A DNA stretch of 64,000 nt from an uncultured Acidobacteriota bacterium (GCA_937873515.1 CALMYB010000010.1:478286-542285); one strand, 5' to 3'. Shown: positions 17,735 through 28,500, counted from the stretch's first letter. Numbers and translations: made by a program. The notes: generated from the sequence alone by a model not told the origin.

Positions 17735-18544
17735 CTAAAGTGGAGAATTCCGGGTCTCGTGGTGTCTTTGCACCGCCTCGTTCGGGGTCAGGCCGCACAG
17801 CGAGCTGTGCGGCCTGAAGCCGTTGTAATCGTCCTTGAACGCCTGGATTTTTTCCACCGCGTCGTCCAGGGACATGAACCAATTGACGTTCAAACACTCG
17901 TCTCTGAAGCTGCCGTTGAAGGACTCGATAAACGGGTTATCCGTCGGTTTTCCGGGCCGGGAGAAGTCCAGCGTGACGCCGTTCTCGTAAGCCCATCGGT
18001 CCAGCACCTTCGAGATGAATTCGCTTCCATTATCCACCTGTATCCGTTTCGGGACAACGCTGCGCACCTGCTTGATCCGCTCCATCACATCCACCACGTC
18101 GAACCCCTTCAACGACTGCCCGACCTCTATTTCCAGACACTCGCGACTAAAATTATCGACTAAAGTTAACGCCCGGAATCTCCGCCCGTCGAACAGCTGA
18201 TCGGCTACGAAATCCATGCTCCAGCATTCGTGCGGACCAGCCAGTTGCGGACGTGCCATCCGGTGTGCCGCCGCCTTGCTCCGTCTCGGTCTCTTGCTTC
18301 GCAGATTCAAGCCTTCCTCCTTGTAAATACGGTACGTCCGCTTGCGATTGTCCGTCCAGCCTTCGCGTTTGAGCAGGATGTGTATCCGGTCGAACCCATA
18401 CCTTACGCGGGTCTCGGCGATCTCCCTGATCCGCTGCCTGACCGCCCGATCGTCGCGCTTGTGCTCGACGTAATGGAACACGGTCCTTGAAACCATCACC
18501 ACCGAACAAGCCCGCCGCTCCGAGACCCGATAACCATCCAGCAA
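17735..18544 (-). CDS. IS3-family transposase OrfB with DDE catalytic domain
   Basis: An integrase-core transposase. HTH-like RVSERRACSVV is followed by the DDE residues in SMDFVAD, VDNGSEF and NPFIESFNG, and the C-terminal YNGFRPHSSLCGLTP. The frame begins at TTG/CTG codons without an ATG or ribosome site. It is reached by the -1 shift at the A8 run, giving an OrfAB fusion that reads KALRAGQKRQLVNALLDGY across the junction. The catalytic domain is complete. Confidence 0.9.
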   Translation of the reverse strand: MLDGYRVSERRACSVVMVSRTVFHYVEHKRDDRAVRQRIREIAETRVRYGFDRIHILLKREGWTDNRKRTYRIYKEEGLNLRSKRPRRSKAAAHRMARPQLAGPHECWSMDFVADQLFDGRRFRALTLVDNFSRECLEIEVGQSLKGFDVVDVMERIKQVRSVVPKRIQVDNGSEFISKVLDRWAYENGVTLDFSRPGKPTDNPFIESFNGSFRDECLNVNWFMSLDDAVEKIQAFKDDYNGFRPHSSLCGLTPNEAVQRHHETRNSPL

Positions 18545-18842
18545 CGCATTTACTAACTGCCTTTTCTGACCGGCCCTCAGAGCTTTTTTTTAACACGTCC
18601 TGGAGCATCTGCTTGTCCAATGTCAGATCCGCCACGATCTGCTTCAGCCGCAGATTCTCCTCCTCCAACTGCCGCAATCGCCTCAGTTCCGCCGCCCCTA
18701 GCCCGTCGTACTTCTTCTTCCAGTTGTAAAACGTCGCCTCGCTGACCCCCAGCTTCCGGCACACCTCCGCTACCGTTACCCCAGTCTCCGCCTGCTTCAA
18801 CGCAAACACGATCTGCTGCTCCGTAAACTTCGATCTCTTCAT
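18153..18842 (-). CDS. IS3-family transposase OrfA (zero frame)
   Basis: The first ~85 residues are a typical IS407-group OrfA: helix-turn-helix KFTEQQIVFALKQAETG and ATFYNWKKKYDGLG, then a leucine-zipper-like stretch ending LDKQMLQDVLKK. At 18584-18591 (minus strand A8, with AAAAAAG) ribosomes can slip back one base into OrfB. Without slipping, this frame stays open for a further ~145 residues of non-conserved sequence, so the unshifted product is unusually long. Confidence 0.85.
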   Translation of the reverse strand: MKRSKFTEQQIVFALKQAETGVTVAEVCRKLGVSEATFYNWKKKYDGLGAAELRRLRQLEEENLRLKQIVADLTLDKQMLQDVLKKSSEGRSEKAVSKCVAGWLSGLGAAGLFGGDGFKDRVPLRRAQARRSGGQAADQGDRRDPRKVWVRPDTHPAQTRRLDGQSQADVPYLQGGRLESAKQETETEQGGGTPDGTSATGWSARMLEHGFRSRSAVRRAEIPGVNFSR

Positions 18843-18922
18843 GGCAATTATGTCTCCTCATCTTTCCATAATCGCCCGGTTTTCTCTATTTTAGATCGGT
18901 ACTGTTTTTAGGGGGGACGTCA

Positions 18923-19890
18923 ATTCCACAATTCATCACGGCGCTCAGGCGTCGTGAAATGATAGTCAACCCTAGCATTATAGGCCCTTTTTTGATCTGT
19001 AGGGGATAGCCAGTCGTTGGGCAGCGGATTTGTTGCTGGATTGTCATCCAGCCACTGGTCAGCTCCTCCGATCTTTGAAGCCTGATCAGTATTAAATCCA
19101 ACCGCGTAGGCTAAGGCCATCGTTAACCATCGATGAACATCCTCTTCATACCCGCCAGTCTTATCTATGTACCTAATCGGGTTATTCAGGCAATACTGAT
19201 ATCGATTTAGAGTTTGAGGGTTTCCAAAATCCGGGCGAGCCGCATCCAATGCATTAAACCTGCCGTACAGATTCGAATACATACGATCGTTAGCGAAATC
19301 AAACCCCGACTCTTCATCGCGAATGTATCCGGTATACCCTTGTTCTACCGAGTCCGCTATGCTATAACCCAGATTCTGAGATCGCTGTCCTAACAATAGA
19401 TTTTCGCCGTAAGGCAAATTATCTGTGCGGGCGACTACCTTTCCAAGTTGGTCCGTGGTGATCCTTGTAGTGCCCGAATTGTCTGCGGTTACGTAATTTA
19501 TTTTCGGTTCTTGAACCGATTCGGTGGAATACTCGGCAATTAGCTTTCCTTCCGCGTTGTAGACAAAGATAACCGTTTCAGAATCAGTTACTTTCTTTAC
19601 GCGCCTTCCCGACCCATCAAACAAATACGTGCCTATTACCTGATTCTGTTGATTCTTGACTTCTATTTGATTGTTTTCAGCGTCATAGCTAAAGCTCCGA
19701 CCTTCTGCATCCTGAATCAAGTTGCCATTTTGATCGTAAATATATCCTTGTGCGGACGTGAGTCGATTGGTATTAGAATCAGCTGTCGGATTCCATATCG
19801 CCGGATCGAAATTCTGCGGCAGTGTAGTTGTGTTAGCGATATCAAAATTTCGGTTTCCATAGCGGTCGAACACGAATGCCTGTTTCCAGC
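18923..19890 (-). pseudogene. RHS/YD-repeat protein, 5' truncated and IS-interrupted
   Basis: The minus-strand frame has YD-repeat units (YIYDQNGNLIQDAEGRSFSY, YLFDGSGRRVKKV, FVYNAEGKLIAEY) and the RHS core end with GYIRDEESGFDFANDRMYS, LGRF-like YGRFNALDA and NRYQYCLNNP. RHS proteins are large cell-surface or effector proteins with variable toxic C-termini. The gene is broken at both ends: the 3' side by the IS at 18922, the 5' side near 19890. There recognisable RHS sequence (WKQAFVFDRYGNR) stops and Argonaute sequence on the opposite strand begins. Confidence 0.82.
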
Positions 19891-20425
19891 AGTAACTACT
19901 GCTTTGCTCGGTCGAGCGTTGGATGATTACAAACTTGCAAACGAGACCCTTCCTGCAAGATTGGTAGTCCACAAGACATCGCTATTCACGGGAGAGGAAA
20001 AAGAGGCTTGCGTGTCTACTTGCAAAGAGCGGGGTATAGATCGCGTAGATCTGATCTCGTTTGTTGACACTACCGACCGGGCCTTTCGCATTGGACAATA
20101 CCCCCCTTATCGAGGGACGTTAATTAGCTTTGATAAGAAAAACCATCTGCTTTACACGAGGGGTTCTGTGCCGTTTTATAAGACTTACACGGGAATGTAT
20201 ATTCCGCAGCCGTTGGAGATTCGAGTCGAACATTCTGATTCATCCATTGAGAAGATCGCTCGCGAAATACTCGGTCTGACGAAAATGAATTGGAATTCCA
20301 CTCGGTTTGACGGCAAGTATCCGATAACGCTTCTTTGCTCCAAGAAAGTCGGAGAGATTATGAAGTATCTCGACGAAGGATTTGAACCAAAGCCTGACGT
20401 AATCAGCTACGGCTATTACATGTAG
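19890..20425 (+). pseudogene. Remnant of a long prokaryotic Argonaute (C-terminal PIWI part)
   Basis: About 177 codons match the C-terminal end of long pAgos: GRALDDYK, then LPARLVVHKTSLFTGEE, then RIGQYPPYRGT, a YTRGSVPFYKTYTGMYIPQP stretch, ILGLTKMNWNSTRFDGKYPI, and the terminal YGYYM, which resembles the usual C-terminal aromatic-YM of the family. Everything upstream (N, PAZ, MID and the first PIWI catalytic residues) is missing. The 5' boundary abuts the RHS remnant head-to-head near 19890. The piece cannot be a functional Argonaute. Family call is from recognised motifs. Confidence 0.72.
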
Positions 20426-20776
20426 ATATCCGGGTGGGACCAAGGAGTCGCCCATTCAAGACGTCCAATTCCGTACCGAATCGAGTCTTATTCAGCAAGG
20501 CAAAACGATGCTCGCCAACTTCTGCAACGAATCTTAGGCTATCGGAAATTGTGCGACACAACCTCCGCTGTAATGCCTTGGAAACTCAAGGATGACTCAT
20601 TGAAATGTCTTTGTTCTTCCTGAAGATGAGAGGCCGATTTGACGAGACTAAGATGTGCCACTGCAATACACTAGATCGGCATATGTGCCGGACTTAAGAG
20701 CCGCATTGCGCAGATGGGACAGTCAACCCAGGATTTTGCCTTGGAACTTTTTGCGTGTAAGGACGAGTTAAACAAT
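20426..20776. other. Intergenic region after the Argonaute remnant
   Basis: These 351 bases contain only short open stretches with no recognisable protein similarity and no strong hairpin. The region may be decayed sequence left by the rearrangement that truncated the Argonaute and RHS genes. Confidence 0.5.
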
Positions 20777-22054
20777 CTACAATGTGGCAACGTCTCCGTT
20801 CGCAAGAGCGTCAGGGACCTCAATCGCTGCTTTCCGCACCAATGGATGGTTTGCAAGCAGCAGGCGAATCATTCGGACGGCCTCATATGCCTCGATTATC
20901 AAAGCTCTCTGTTCTTTGAAATATGTCTGATTGAAGACATTCTCCTTTATCGCGTGTGCCGGTTGTTGACGTAATTTACGGATCTTGCGCAACGATGCGA
21001 TCGAAGTATCAATGAGGGTTCGGTCTTGGGGTCTGAATACCTTAGAAATCCAGTCTTCTAGGATTTGAATAGTGCCTTTCTTGCTTACGACCACTTTGCC
21101 GTCGTACCTTGGCGTCTCGGTTTCGTAGGAAACCTCGTTTTGAAAGAATTTCTTGTTAATGTTGTCCGAAAGAAGTTTATCCAACAAAAGGACAAAGTTA
21201 TTAAACTCTTCAAGAGTAGGGCGAACCAAAAAGGTAAAATTCTGCGGTCGGTCCTCCCCGTAAGGGCCATAATCCGTGAGAAATAATGGCGGTCTCCCCA
21301 TCGCCGCACACATTTGATTGACAACATACAATTCAAGAATAAATGCTGAACATATCGGCAAGTGTTTTCCCCAAGCACCCAGCACCGTATTTCGGTAATA
21401 TTCAGGATGAAGGTCGTACGTGCCGTTTACCTCTTTCATCTTCCAAATTTGCTGGTGTTCGGGGCTTAGATCGGACAAATAACGTAAAAATACAGCCACT
21501 CCACGATTCAAATCATCGTCATACGCAAAACCAAATGTCTGAAGCAGAATTTGATCGTGTTCGGGCATTTGGTTCGATTCATAATATTCGCGCTTAACTG
21601 AAATCGACCCATTTATGTCGTTGGTATGATAGTAGTATCGTGGATCGTTTCTATAGTATTCAAGAACACTCAGGTCAAATGTGCGGAAGGCGAGTTGAGG
21701 TTCGCCGTTTGCTAGATCTAACTTATAAGGTTCGTTTTCATAGTGTTTCGTATCAACAACGGTTTCAAGGTAAATCGGACGGGGGTATACGCAGGTATGG
21801 AACAGGTCATCCGTGTCTAACTTTTCGATTTGAACCGAGGCGTCTGGGAATCCAACTCGAAGGATGTGAGTATTCATATCCTGATCGGAATGAAGGACGC
21901 CTATTTTATCTTCTTGAATCAGATCAGCGAGATCTGCCCGCAAATCGTCCCATTCGACTCCCAGAGAACTTGATAAGTCTAATGCGGAAATGCCATTAAA
22001 ATCACCGGATTTCAAATAAAATTCGGCAGCGGTTCTTAGAATATCAGCCTTCAT
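20777..22054 (-). CDS. 425-residue putative defence protein with HEPN-like C-terminus
   Basis: The N-terminal ~65 residues (AAEFYLKSGDFNGISALDLS, then DDLRADLADLIQEDKIGVL) read like a winged helix. The middle is unrecognised. The C-terminal ~90 residues contain KLRQQPAHAI, an R-x4-H arrangement, followed by a long helix (QRALIIEAYEAVRMIRLLL). This is the signature layout of HEPN domains, which are often RNases. It lies divergently to a second HEPN-type gene at 22232, about 177 bases away. The HEPN call is tentative and the overall family is unknown. Confidence 0.5.
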   Translation of the reverse strand: MKADILRTAAEFYLKSGDFNGISALDLSSSLGVEWDDLRADLADLIQEDKIGVLHSDQDMNTHILRVGFPDASVQIEKLDTDDLFHTCVYPRPIYLETVVDTKHYENEPYKLDLANGEPQLAFRTFDLSVLEYYRNDPRYYYHTNDINGSISVKREYYESNQMPEHDQILLQTFGFAYDDDLNRGVAVFLRYLSDLSPEHQQIWKMKEVNGTYDLHPEYYRNTVLGAWGKHLPICSAFILELYVVNQMCAAMGRPPLFLTDYGPYGEDRPQNFTFLVRPTLEEFNNFVLLLDKLLSDNINKKFFQNEVSYETETPRYDGKVVVSKKGTIQILEDWISKVFRPQDRTLIDTSIASLRKIRKLRQQPAHAIKENVFNQTYFKEQRALIIEAYEAVRMIRLLLANHPLVRKAAIEVPDALANGDVATL

Positions 22055-22231
22055 TTACTTGGTATTTTACCACGCCGTCTAGCGGCCTGCGGTCGTATCC
22101 GTCATTCCAGCTTAATTCGTCGCAGGAGAAGAGCAGAACCCGACACAAGAAATGCTCTTTAGAAGATCGGGTCGCTTACGCTCCGTAGTTTGTGCTTCAA
22201 TATGTCGGTGAAACATGAAGCGGAGGCAAGC

Positions 22232-23611
22232 ATGGATTCGACTTATCGGAACCCCGAACTACGGGACTGTATCGAGAGCTATGTTCGTGCGGCGATAGAC
22301 TTGATCGCCGAAGGTAAGGGAACAAAATATCCATATGATGATTGGTCGGCGGCCCCAGAATTCCCATTCATCTTTTCGAAAACCGAACTGAAAGAGTTGC
22401 CGGCGTATCGGCATTGTCTTGAGTCATTACAAGCCGATGAAATCATCATTCACCAACTTAATAACATGGTGGGAATCAATTCGAGGCGTTCGCGCACCTC
22501 GGATGTTGAGGGATTGATGGTGCGGCTGCCTCACCTAGGCGTTTACCGGAATAGGATCAGATTCAATGAAGAGCATTTCGAGACGGAATATGCGGCTTTT
22601 GAATCCGCTTTCTACGAAGACAGCTTTGTCTACGAGGCAATCGCTCCTTTACAAGGGCCGGTTTTCGCCGAATCGATAAAGCTCGAAAGCGAAGTGGAGA
22701 TTTGCCGATTGAATCAATTCGATCTGAGCCCGTTGACTAAGAACGACATGGACGAGGATTCAATTATTTTTGGAAACGCACTTTGGGCGATCAAAACTCA
22801 GTACAGGATACCCAAAGTGATTGGCGATGAGGTTCCGATAGAAACTGATAAGACCAAGGAAGATGAATCCCGGCGAGACCAGGCCAATGATGTTCTCGAT
22901 CGGGTGCTCGCATGCCTACGGTTGTTAGGTGTTCCGAATGCCTACCCACAGGTGCTACTTCATCGGACAAAATCCTGGCTGTTCCATGATGTTCGTGAGT
23001 ACTCGACGAGACACCGACCGTCTACACAATTTTCGTGGGAACTTGACGCTGATTTCACGCGGACCTGCACAGAGTTCTGGGCAAAGCTTCAAAGCCAGAT
23101 AGTTCAACGACATCACCTTATAATTCAAGCGATCAAAAGGTTCAATTACGCACATGAGCGACATGATTGGGAGGATAAGATCGTCGACCTTCTGATCGCC
23201 GCGGAAGCGATCTTTCTCTCGCAATCAGGTGGTAGCGGGGAGCTTAGTTATCGTCTGAAATTGAATGCTGCTATGTTTCTGGCATCGGATGCGAGATCGC
23301 GCAAACAGGTCTTTGATGATATGGACAGAGCCTACAGCCTTCGAAGTAAGATCGTTCATGGTGCGGACTATACAGAAATCAAGAAGGAGATAGAGAAAAA
23401 AGAAGCGGTGGGATTGGGCGAGGAATACAAGTTCGATCAATTTATTTTCAGGATCCAGGGATATATTCAAACTGCCATTCACAGAATGATTGACATTGCC
23501 TCGACGACCAGCAAAGGAGACATGCTAGTCAAATGGAACAGCTTGATCCTAGGAAACCCGGAAGACCAATCCGATGCGCCAGAAGTAAATGTAGGAGAAC
23601 ATAATCGCTAA
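22232..23611 (+). CDS. Apea-like HEPN domain protein, probable phage-defence gene
   Basis: A 459-residue protein. The C-terminal third (HDWEDKIVDLLIAAEAIFL, SYRLKLNAAMFLA, then YSLRSKIVHG) matches the Apea-like HEPN family. RSKIVH is the R-x4-H motif of HEPN ribonucleases. ApeA proteins are known abortive-infection factors; the function here is inferred. The start is ATG 22232, because CGGAGG lies six bases upstream; earlier in-frame starts lack such a site. It shares a divergent promoter region with the gene at 20777. Confidence 0.72.
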   Translation: MDSTYRNPELRDCIESYVRAAIDLIAEGKGTKYPYDDWSAAPEFPFIFSKTELKELPAYRHCLESLQADEIIIHQLNNMVGINSRRSRTSDVEGLMVRLPHLGVYRNRIRFNEEHFETEYAAFESAFYEDSFVYEAIAPLQGPVFAESIKLESEVEICRLNQFDLSPLTKNDMDEDSIIFGNALWAIKTQYRIPKVIGDEVPIETDKTKEDESRRDQANDVLDRVLACLRLLGVPNAYPQVLLHRTKSWLFHDVREYSTRHRPSTQFSWELDADFTRTCTEFWAKLQSQIVQRHHLIIQAIKRFNYAHERHDWEDKIVDLLIAAEAIFLSQSGGSGELSYRLKLNAAMFLASDARSRKQVFDDMDRAYSLRSKIVHGADYTEIKKEIEKKEAVGLGEEYKFDQFIFRIQGYIQTAIHRMIDIASTTSKGDMLVKWNSLILGNPEDQSDAPEVNVGEHNR

Positions 23612-23702
23612 TTCTTTCGAGTATTTTTCGTTAGGCCAACGAGTAATACCGCAAGTGAGTACCAGAAATGAGAACCGCTCGTCGTGAGAGCCGCGCCTGA
23701 GT

Positions 23703-25498
23703 TTAGTACTCATTATCCTCTGGACCAAAGAACCGGTGTTTTATACGATCAAGCACGCTGAGGTAGATAGATTCCGCCTCAGTTCCTGAAGCCCTAGGCG
23801 GCTGGAAATTCTCAAATATGAAATCGAGGAAAAGATGTTTGTATTCCCGATCACGGTATGCTCGCGCGTTTAGACATTGCTCCAAGGTAAAATGGCCAGC
23901 GGTTACATGTTCTTGCAGCCGTTCAAGTTCACCGATCTCTAATATGGTTAGTTGTTGGGTCTTGACGCTGTCCCTCAATAAAAAGTCCTTCTGAAGGAGA
24001 TATCGGTGCAATTCAGTATTTAGGGCTTGTTCGTGTATATGGATACTTAAGACTCGCTCTTGAACGATGAGCAATGGCGACACCTTTTCCACCTCGTCGA
24101 AACAATGCTGTAACTGACTGTCCGCGAGTTTATGTCTGAGTGTTCTCTCCTTCGAGAGGATACGGGACAAGTGTTTCGCCAGCTGCTTTACTCCCTTCTC
24201 AATTCCGTCCTCCTTCTCGACGAACTTGCGTCGCACTTGCTTCGTAAATTCGCGAATGCTCCTGCCATATTTCGCAGGCGTCGGGATGAAACCAGATTTC
24301 GTCTCGATAACCACCAGGTGCTTTGTTTCCGGATAGTAAATGACTTCATCGAAAGATTTTTCCCCGTTTTCGTATCTCGGGGAAGGAAAATGCAGCCCGT
24401 TTCGGCCGCGAGCGCTCGTCATTGCCGCAATCACGCGACGAACGTACAGTTCGAATATGAAACCGAACGCTTGAAAAAAATCGAGTTTTTGTTTTTTAGA
24501 GCGTAGCTTGTCGAAGATCTTCCAATAAATTCCCGAATCCAATTTGTCGATGAGCAAAGTGCTGTCGATGCACACAAAAACCCCAGCAAACACCTCGAGA
24601 ATGGGAAAGGTCTTGAAAGGGCCGAAACTGAAGGAGTTCGAATAACGCCGGGACTGCGCTGATAGGATCTCACGGAATTCGTCGACGTTGCGGGATTCCA
24701 GACGGAGATATTTTTTCACTATTTCCGGATCAAGGGTTGAGTGTCGAAGGAGTCCGCGAATAGTGAAATACTGGGTTGCCCGCACGTTGTCGTTGGCGGG
24801 ATACACCTGAGAAAAAAGTATTGCGAGCGTGATATCGATGTACTCGATCAAGCTTAGGCCTGTAGCGTTCTTAAACTCTCCGGCGATGTTGAAGTGTTGT
24901 AGACCTTCCTCTCCGAGGACAGTCCTAAGTTCTTTCGATTCGAGGATTTCAGAAAAGATCAGATCACTTCGGTATACTCCCTGAACGCAATCCAATGGAT
25001 TGAATACTTCTAGGATGGGTGCTATCTGAAACCCCAAATGTCGGATCCGCTTGAGGTCACTGCCTTCCGCCGTGTTGCGTTCTTCACGAGGCGTAATAAG
25101 GTAGTCGTTTGCTCCAAGGCAGATTTCCCCAGAGCCCAACCTCCCGGGGTTGAACCGTCGGCTAGGACAGGCCGTTCATCCGTTCCGTGTAATAGCGCAA
25201 GCTGGGCGACATATAGAGAGGTGAGTCGTGTGAACACCGGAGAATCAGCCAAACTAAGTCCCTCAATACTTTTGAGAATCTCGGGACGAAGATAGTAGCC
25301 CAACAGTTCCCGGTGCAGGCTTGCGTACTCGTTCAGTCCGTGAGATTCAACCCGACCACGGGTGAAAAGGTTGTTGATTACGGCAAGATTCGAAAGCACG
25401 CTCGCCCGACCGAGACCTCTGAGCATCTTCTTAAGAGTCGGCATGGGGAGCTTCGCTCCAAAAAGATCTGAGTGCCGTAGATACGTGAAGGAATCCAT
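23703..25498 (-). pseudogene. Frameshifted nuclease-like defence gene (~600 residues if restored)
   Basis: Two minus-strand frames together form one protein. The first has an ATG at 25498 (MDSFTYLRHSDLFGAKLPMP) and runs to about 25145. The second continues from LGSGEICLGANDYL to 23703. The join needs a one-base shift at a C/G-rich run near 25142-25148. The second frame has no ATG (its first start-like codon is TTG) and is blocked by an upstream TGA. In its middle lies KSFDEVIYY, then HLVVIETKSGF, a D..ExK pair typical of PD-(D/E)xK nucleases. Either an inactivating indel, a sequencing error or a real -1 shift. Confidence 0.65.
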
Positions 25499-25547
25499 AT
25501 CGATGGGTGTTCTCTAAGGGACTTTAGGAAGCTCATTTTGACACGGT

Positions 25548-28500
25548 TCAATATTCCGACGTATGGAGTTCATTGACATGCCCTTTGTAAAACTTGAAGT
25601 CTAGCGATTCTTTGATCTGAACCACTGCTGTTGTGTGCCACCACCGGCTCGGGTTGCCGCTGTAACCACGTTCATAACGGCGCAAAACCAGAAGGATCAC
25701 CAAGTCAGAATTCGTGTCAGCCAGAACAGATTTAATCTCTTCAGAAAGACAAACAAGACGGTTTCCGTGTGTTGCTTCCCGATCCTCGTAGGTCGGTTCT
25801 CGACGCCATGCCTCCGATCGAACAACCGTTCGTCCCGACGGATCGAGCCACTCTCTTTGAAATGGGTCAGAAGTCGCAAGAGAAAGCAGAGTATTCACAC
25901 GGTCGGCTAAGCGCTCTCGCGCCATCGCTCTTCGCGAGGCGAGCAGATCAAATCCATCGAGACGCGGTTGGACGTGCGGACCAACGATCCACGGAGTGTG
26001 AAAGCCTTTTCCGTTATGCGAGTATTCGTCCCCGCCCTCGTATTGTTCGAACTCAGGCAGCCATGCCTGAAAGGGATCTTCACGCGCGAGTTTACCGGCA
26101 GCTCGGGCAGCCCTCGTTGAATCAACGAGGGCCGATGAAATATTTATGGCAACCCCATCTGCGGAATGCCATGCTCCAGAAATGGTCAGCTCATTGCCGA
26201 TCGTCCCGTCGATTTTCAACAATTCCAGGAGCTTTCGCTTGTCGCCTGTGATCGCCGATCCGGGCTCCAGAAGGTTGAATTGCGAATCCACAGGAGGCCA
26301 GTCCGTCCCATCCGAGAGCCATAGTCCATCATTTCGCGTTAATGTCATTCGCCCTACCCATTCGTCTAAGGGGTTTTCATCGTCAAGGTAATGAGGCTTC
26401 AGAACGGGATATTTCAAGATACTGTCACCAGCGACAAGAAGAAGGGCATGCCATCCCAGTTGATACCCGTAAACATGATGGGCTTCGGAAGGCACTCCGG
26501 ACCTTTCGCTCGGTCTCGTGCGTCCCCCACTTTCGTACATGTCGCTTACATCTGCATCGAATCTACGCACCCAGGAGCTAACAGCGTCAACTATCTCCCA
26601 GTGTGACCGATCGAAGATGCGAGATAAGGCTGCTGCGTCAGTCTTTTCGAAGTCGTGTTCTAGTCGAAATGGGTTATCGGGTTTGGGCGACGACTTTGGC
26701 CTTCCCGAGTAGTAGCCACTATACGTCGGCTCGGATTCTTTCGGATCGAACGGAGACCTATTCACGTTTTTCAACGAATTGATTTGGTCCTCCGTAAGTA
26801 CTAGTCCCCCGCCTCGGAAGCAAGCAAGCAAAGCCTCCGCAGAGAAATGCCGAAACAAGACGTGCGGAATCGACGAATCAAAAACGAGACCGGTTAGAAA
26901 CTCCGCGTGCTTTCCGACCTGCGTCGGATAGTCGATCGCTAATCGGGCGAGTGCGATCAGTAGCCAGAGTCTGGCATGAAGAAAATAGAATGGTAGCTCG
27001 GGAGCTTGAAAGGCTCCACCGATTGTGGTGGAAAACCGACCTAGTAAGGATTCAATGATTTCCCACCTTCCAAATCTTGCGAAAGTTCGGAGGCTGTGAG
27101 CTGCCCTCCATCGTTGCTCTGCTCGAGGAGAACCCAAAGACCGCCAAACGAGCCCCGCAGCAACCTCGGTCTGAGATGCTTCCAATCGAAGTTCTTCTCT
27201 CCACTCGCCGTCCTCAACTATAGATAGGAGTTTCGCTGCGTCACTGTTCAAGAGTCGCTTCAGCGCTTTCTGACCTTCACCTGGTTTCGATCTGCTGCAG
27301 ATTATCGCAGCAAGATTCATCCAGACAGCCGCAGCCACATGAAGATCATGGCCTGCGTAGATTCCTGCAATTTTCAGGGCAAGGATCGGCTCCGGTGTTT
27401 CGGAAATGGCCGCAATATCCCTGAGCGAACTGTTCGAGAAACTATCATCAAATAAGAGGTCCATCGAGTGAGCGCGAAGCAGACCTTCTCCCAGCTTGCG
27501 AAACACCGGGTTTAGGGCTGAAGAAGAAGTCGTCCATTCCGCCTTACACCGCTGAAGTTCTTCGACCTTCCGGTAGAAAGGAAGCGTTTCGCTCTCAGCG
27601 ATGATAAGCAGATATTCTGGTCGGTCCTTGTATTCGATCCTACTGCGAATTAAATCGAACAAGGGCTTCCATTCGTAATAGTCAATGTCCCACTCACTTA
27701 GGCTGTTAACTACTTTTGAGATGCTTGTCGAGTCAGTCGGATCGATGCTTTTTGCGATTCCGCGTAGCTTTGCGTCCGTGACCGTATCGTCATTATGCCT
27801 ATTCTTGCCGGATCCATCTCGCAGTTCATTCGCCTGCTCCTGTAGATCTAAAAACCGCGGTAGTGCAAGCGAGAGATATTTCGAAATTTCGGATTCGGCA
27901 CCAAGCTCTCTTTCCGCGACCTCTTGTAGGACGGGCACGGTTTTGCGCATATATACGCCTGGATGGTTCAGAAGGAATTGTTGTATCAGTTCGGTGATCA
28001 ACTCTTTTGAGTTGCCAAATCTTTTCTGCTCGATCACGCTCGCCATCTCGCCCGTGCCGGATACGATAAGCTCGACTGATTTGGCAAGGCGTAAAATTCC
28101 GAGAGCTATATCGGGATCGATCTTGTCCGCGTCAAGCAAACTTGTAAGGACAGGAAGGAAGCTGAAGCTAAGCTCGGCCTTTTCACGATCATCCCACCTC
28201 GCTAGTTTGCCGAAGATCCGAAGACCTGCGGCCCGCGACATTCCTTGTGCGAAATCGAGCCACGGAAATTTATCCTGATCATAAAGATTCAATTCGCAAA
28301 TGTTGGACAGTGCCTGAACGTCGGCATCGTCAAGCTCTTCTTCCCGGAGCTTCGAGGCGAAGTTTAATAGCTCAGTCGTGAGGCGGTAGTCTCCCGAGCC
28401 GATAGCATCCATCTGATCCAGGCCGATGCGGAAGTATGCGATCGCCTCGTCAGGACTTGCGAAAAGAATCGCCCGAGATAACTTCGCAAAATCGGACGCT

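Larger units (their letters stand above)
17708..18922 (-). mobile_element. IS3-family element, IS407-group type, with 4-bp target duplication
   Basis: The element is 1215 bp. Its ends read inward as TGAGCTACCCCCC and TGACGTCCCCCC, an imperfect terminal inverted repeat, and both continue into a shared TCTAAA. ATTC occurs immediately outside both ends (17704-17707, 18923-18926), the 4-bp target duplication typical of the IS407 group. One extra base also matches, so AATTC is possible. It encodes OrfA and OrfB with an A8 slippery run. Both frames are intact, so the copy may be active. Confidence 0.92.

Noticed and set aside
20714..20974. 86-residue plus-strand open frame after the Argonaute remnant
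   Set aside because: It runs into the 3' end of the minus-strand 425-residue gene and resembles no family.
25769..26251. 160-residue plus-strand open frame within the Avs-like gene
   Set aside because: It is antisense to the continuous 2145-codon frame and lacks any recognised feature.
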